Assembly: GCA_964019165.1 (NCBI GenBank)
Contig: OZ025267.1
Span: 9,246,889-9,310,888 of the forward strand
Direction: 5' to 3'
Length of the DNA stretch: 64,000 nucleotides
DNA from: Mastigias papua
Lineage: Eukaryota > Cnidaria > Scyphozoa > Rhizostomeae > Mastigiidae
In this document: piece by piece, positions 63,963 to 64,000 of the stretch
How positions within the stretch are numbered: the first letter of the stretch is position 1
How the letters are laid out: each line of letters begins with the position of its first letter
Made by a program: the position numbers and the translations under genes
The notes under the pieces: generated by a model
What the model saw: the letters and a program-made list of their open reading frames with translations, nothing else
Databases searched by the model: none
What the model was told of the DNA's origin: nothing

Positions 63963-64000
63963 GGACAGGAAATTAGTGGGTTTGAATAGAAACTGTATGC

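Larger units (their letters stand above)
55663..64000 (-). mobile_element. Second tandem array of the Tc1-like transposon (cut by the window end)
   Basis: TA at 55661-55662, then one 277-bp unit (55663-55939), then bodies repeating every 2801 bp (from 55940, 58741 and 61542). Bodies join directly as CCTCAGA-CAG-TCTGAG, without the 277-bp unit seen between bodies of the first array. Each body lacks a segment of about 110 bp (after the transposase) present in the + array. No difference was seen between the copies here, but they differ from the + array by many substitutions. Confidence 0.85.

Overview
This is eukaryotic, animal-type DNA: AT-rich, with spliced GT-AG exons, a T-box developmental gene, intronless rhodopsin-like GPCRs, and very many transposons (Tc1/mariner, hAT, CR1-like and RTE LINEs, and a Penelope-like element with a hammerhead ribozyme). 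This mix fits a marine invertebrate, most probably a cnidarian such as a coral or sea anemone. That is an inference from gene style and transposon spectrum; no species-level marker was seen.

Layout. (1) 1-18 kb: a complete TBX20-like T-box gene on the + strand. Seven exons can be joined in phase into a 429-residue protein. Intron 1 is 12.5 kb and holds several small inverted-repeat transposons (MITEs), some nested, an old LINE fragment and a strong GC hairpin. (2) 18-22.3 kb: 3' flank, no gene seen. (3) 22.5-32.4 kb: a tandem array of a Tc1-like transposon. Three near-identical 2.9 kb bodies, each with an intact DD34E transposase, alternate with four copies of a 277-bp unit. The whole block is flanked by TA and sits inside a decayed LINE reverse transcriptase. 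(4) 32.4-35.8 kb: LINE wreckage. (5) 36.7-42.5 kb: two related class A GPCRs on opposite strands. The first has one in-frame stop and the second is intact. A hAT MITE and another LINE fragment lie between them. (6) 44.6-53 kb: a dense transposon cluster spaced by long (TA)n microsatellites. It holds a hAT remnant, two related ~1.07 kb TA-flanked elements, a 21-bp minisatellite inside an inverted repeat, a degraded RTE LINE, and a Penelope-like element whose reverse transcriptase half is inverted relative to its GIY-YIG half. (7) 53-55.6 kb: no gene seen; one set of ~83-bp repeats. (8) 55.7 kb to the window edge: a second tandem array of the same Tc1-like element on the - strand. Its bodies are joined directly, without the 277-bp unit, and its transposases have lost the first catalytic Asp.

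How it fits together. The host genes are the T-box factor and the GPCRs; most of the rest is mobile DNA. The most notable items are the two oppositely oriented arrays (one apparently competent, one apparently dead), the hammerhead ribozyme, and the split and inverted Penelope-like element, which was later interrupted by a TA-specific element whose removal restores the reading frame.
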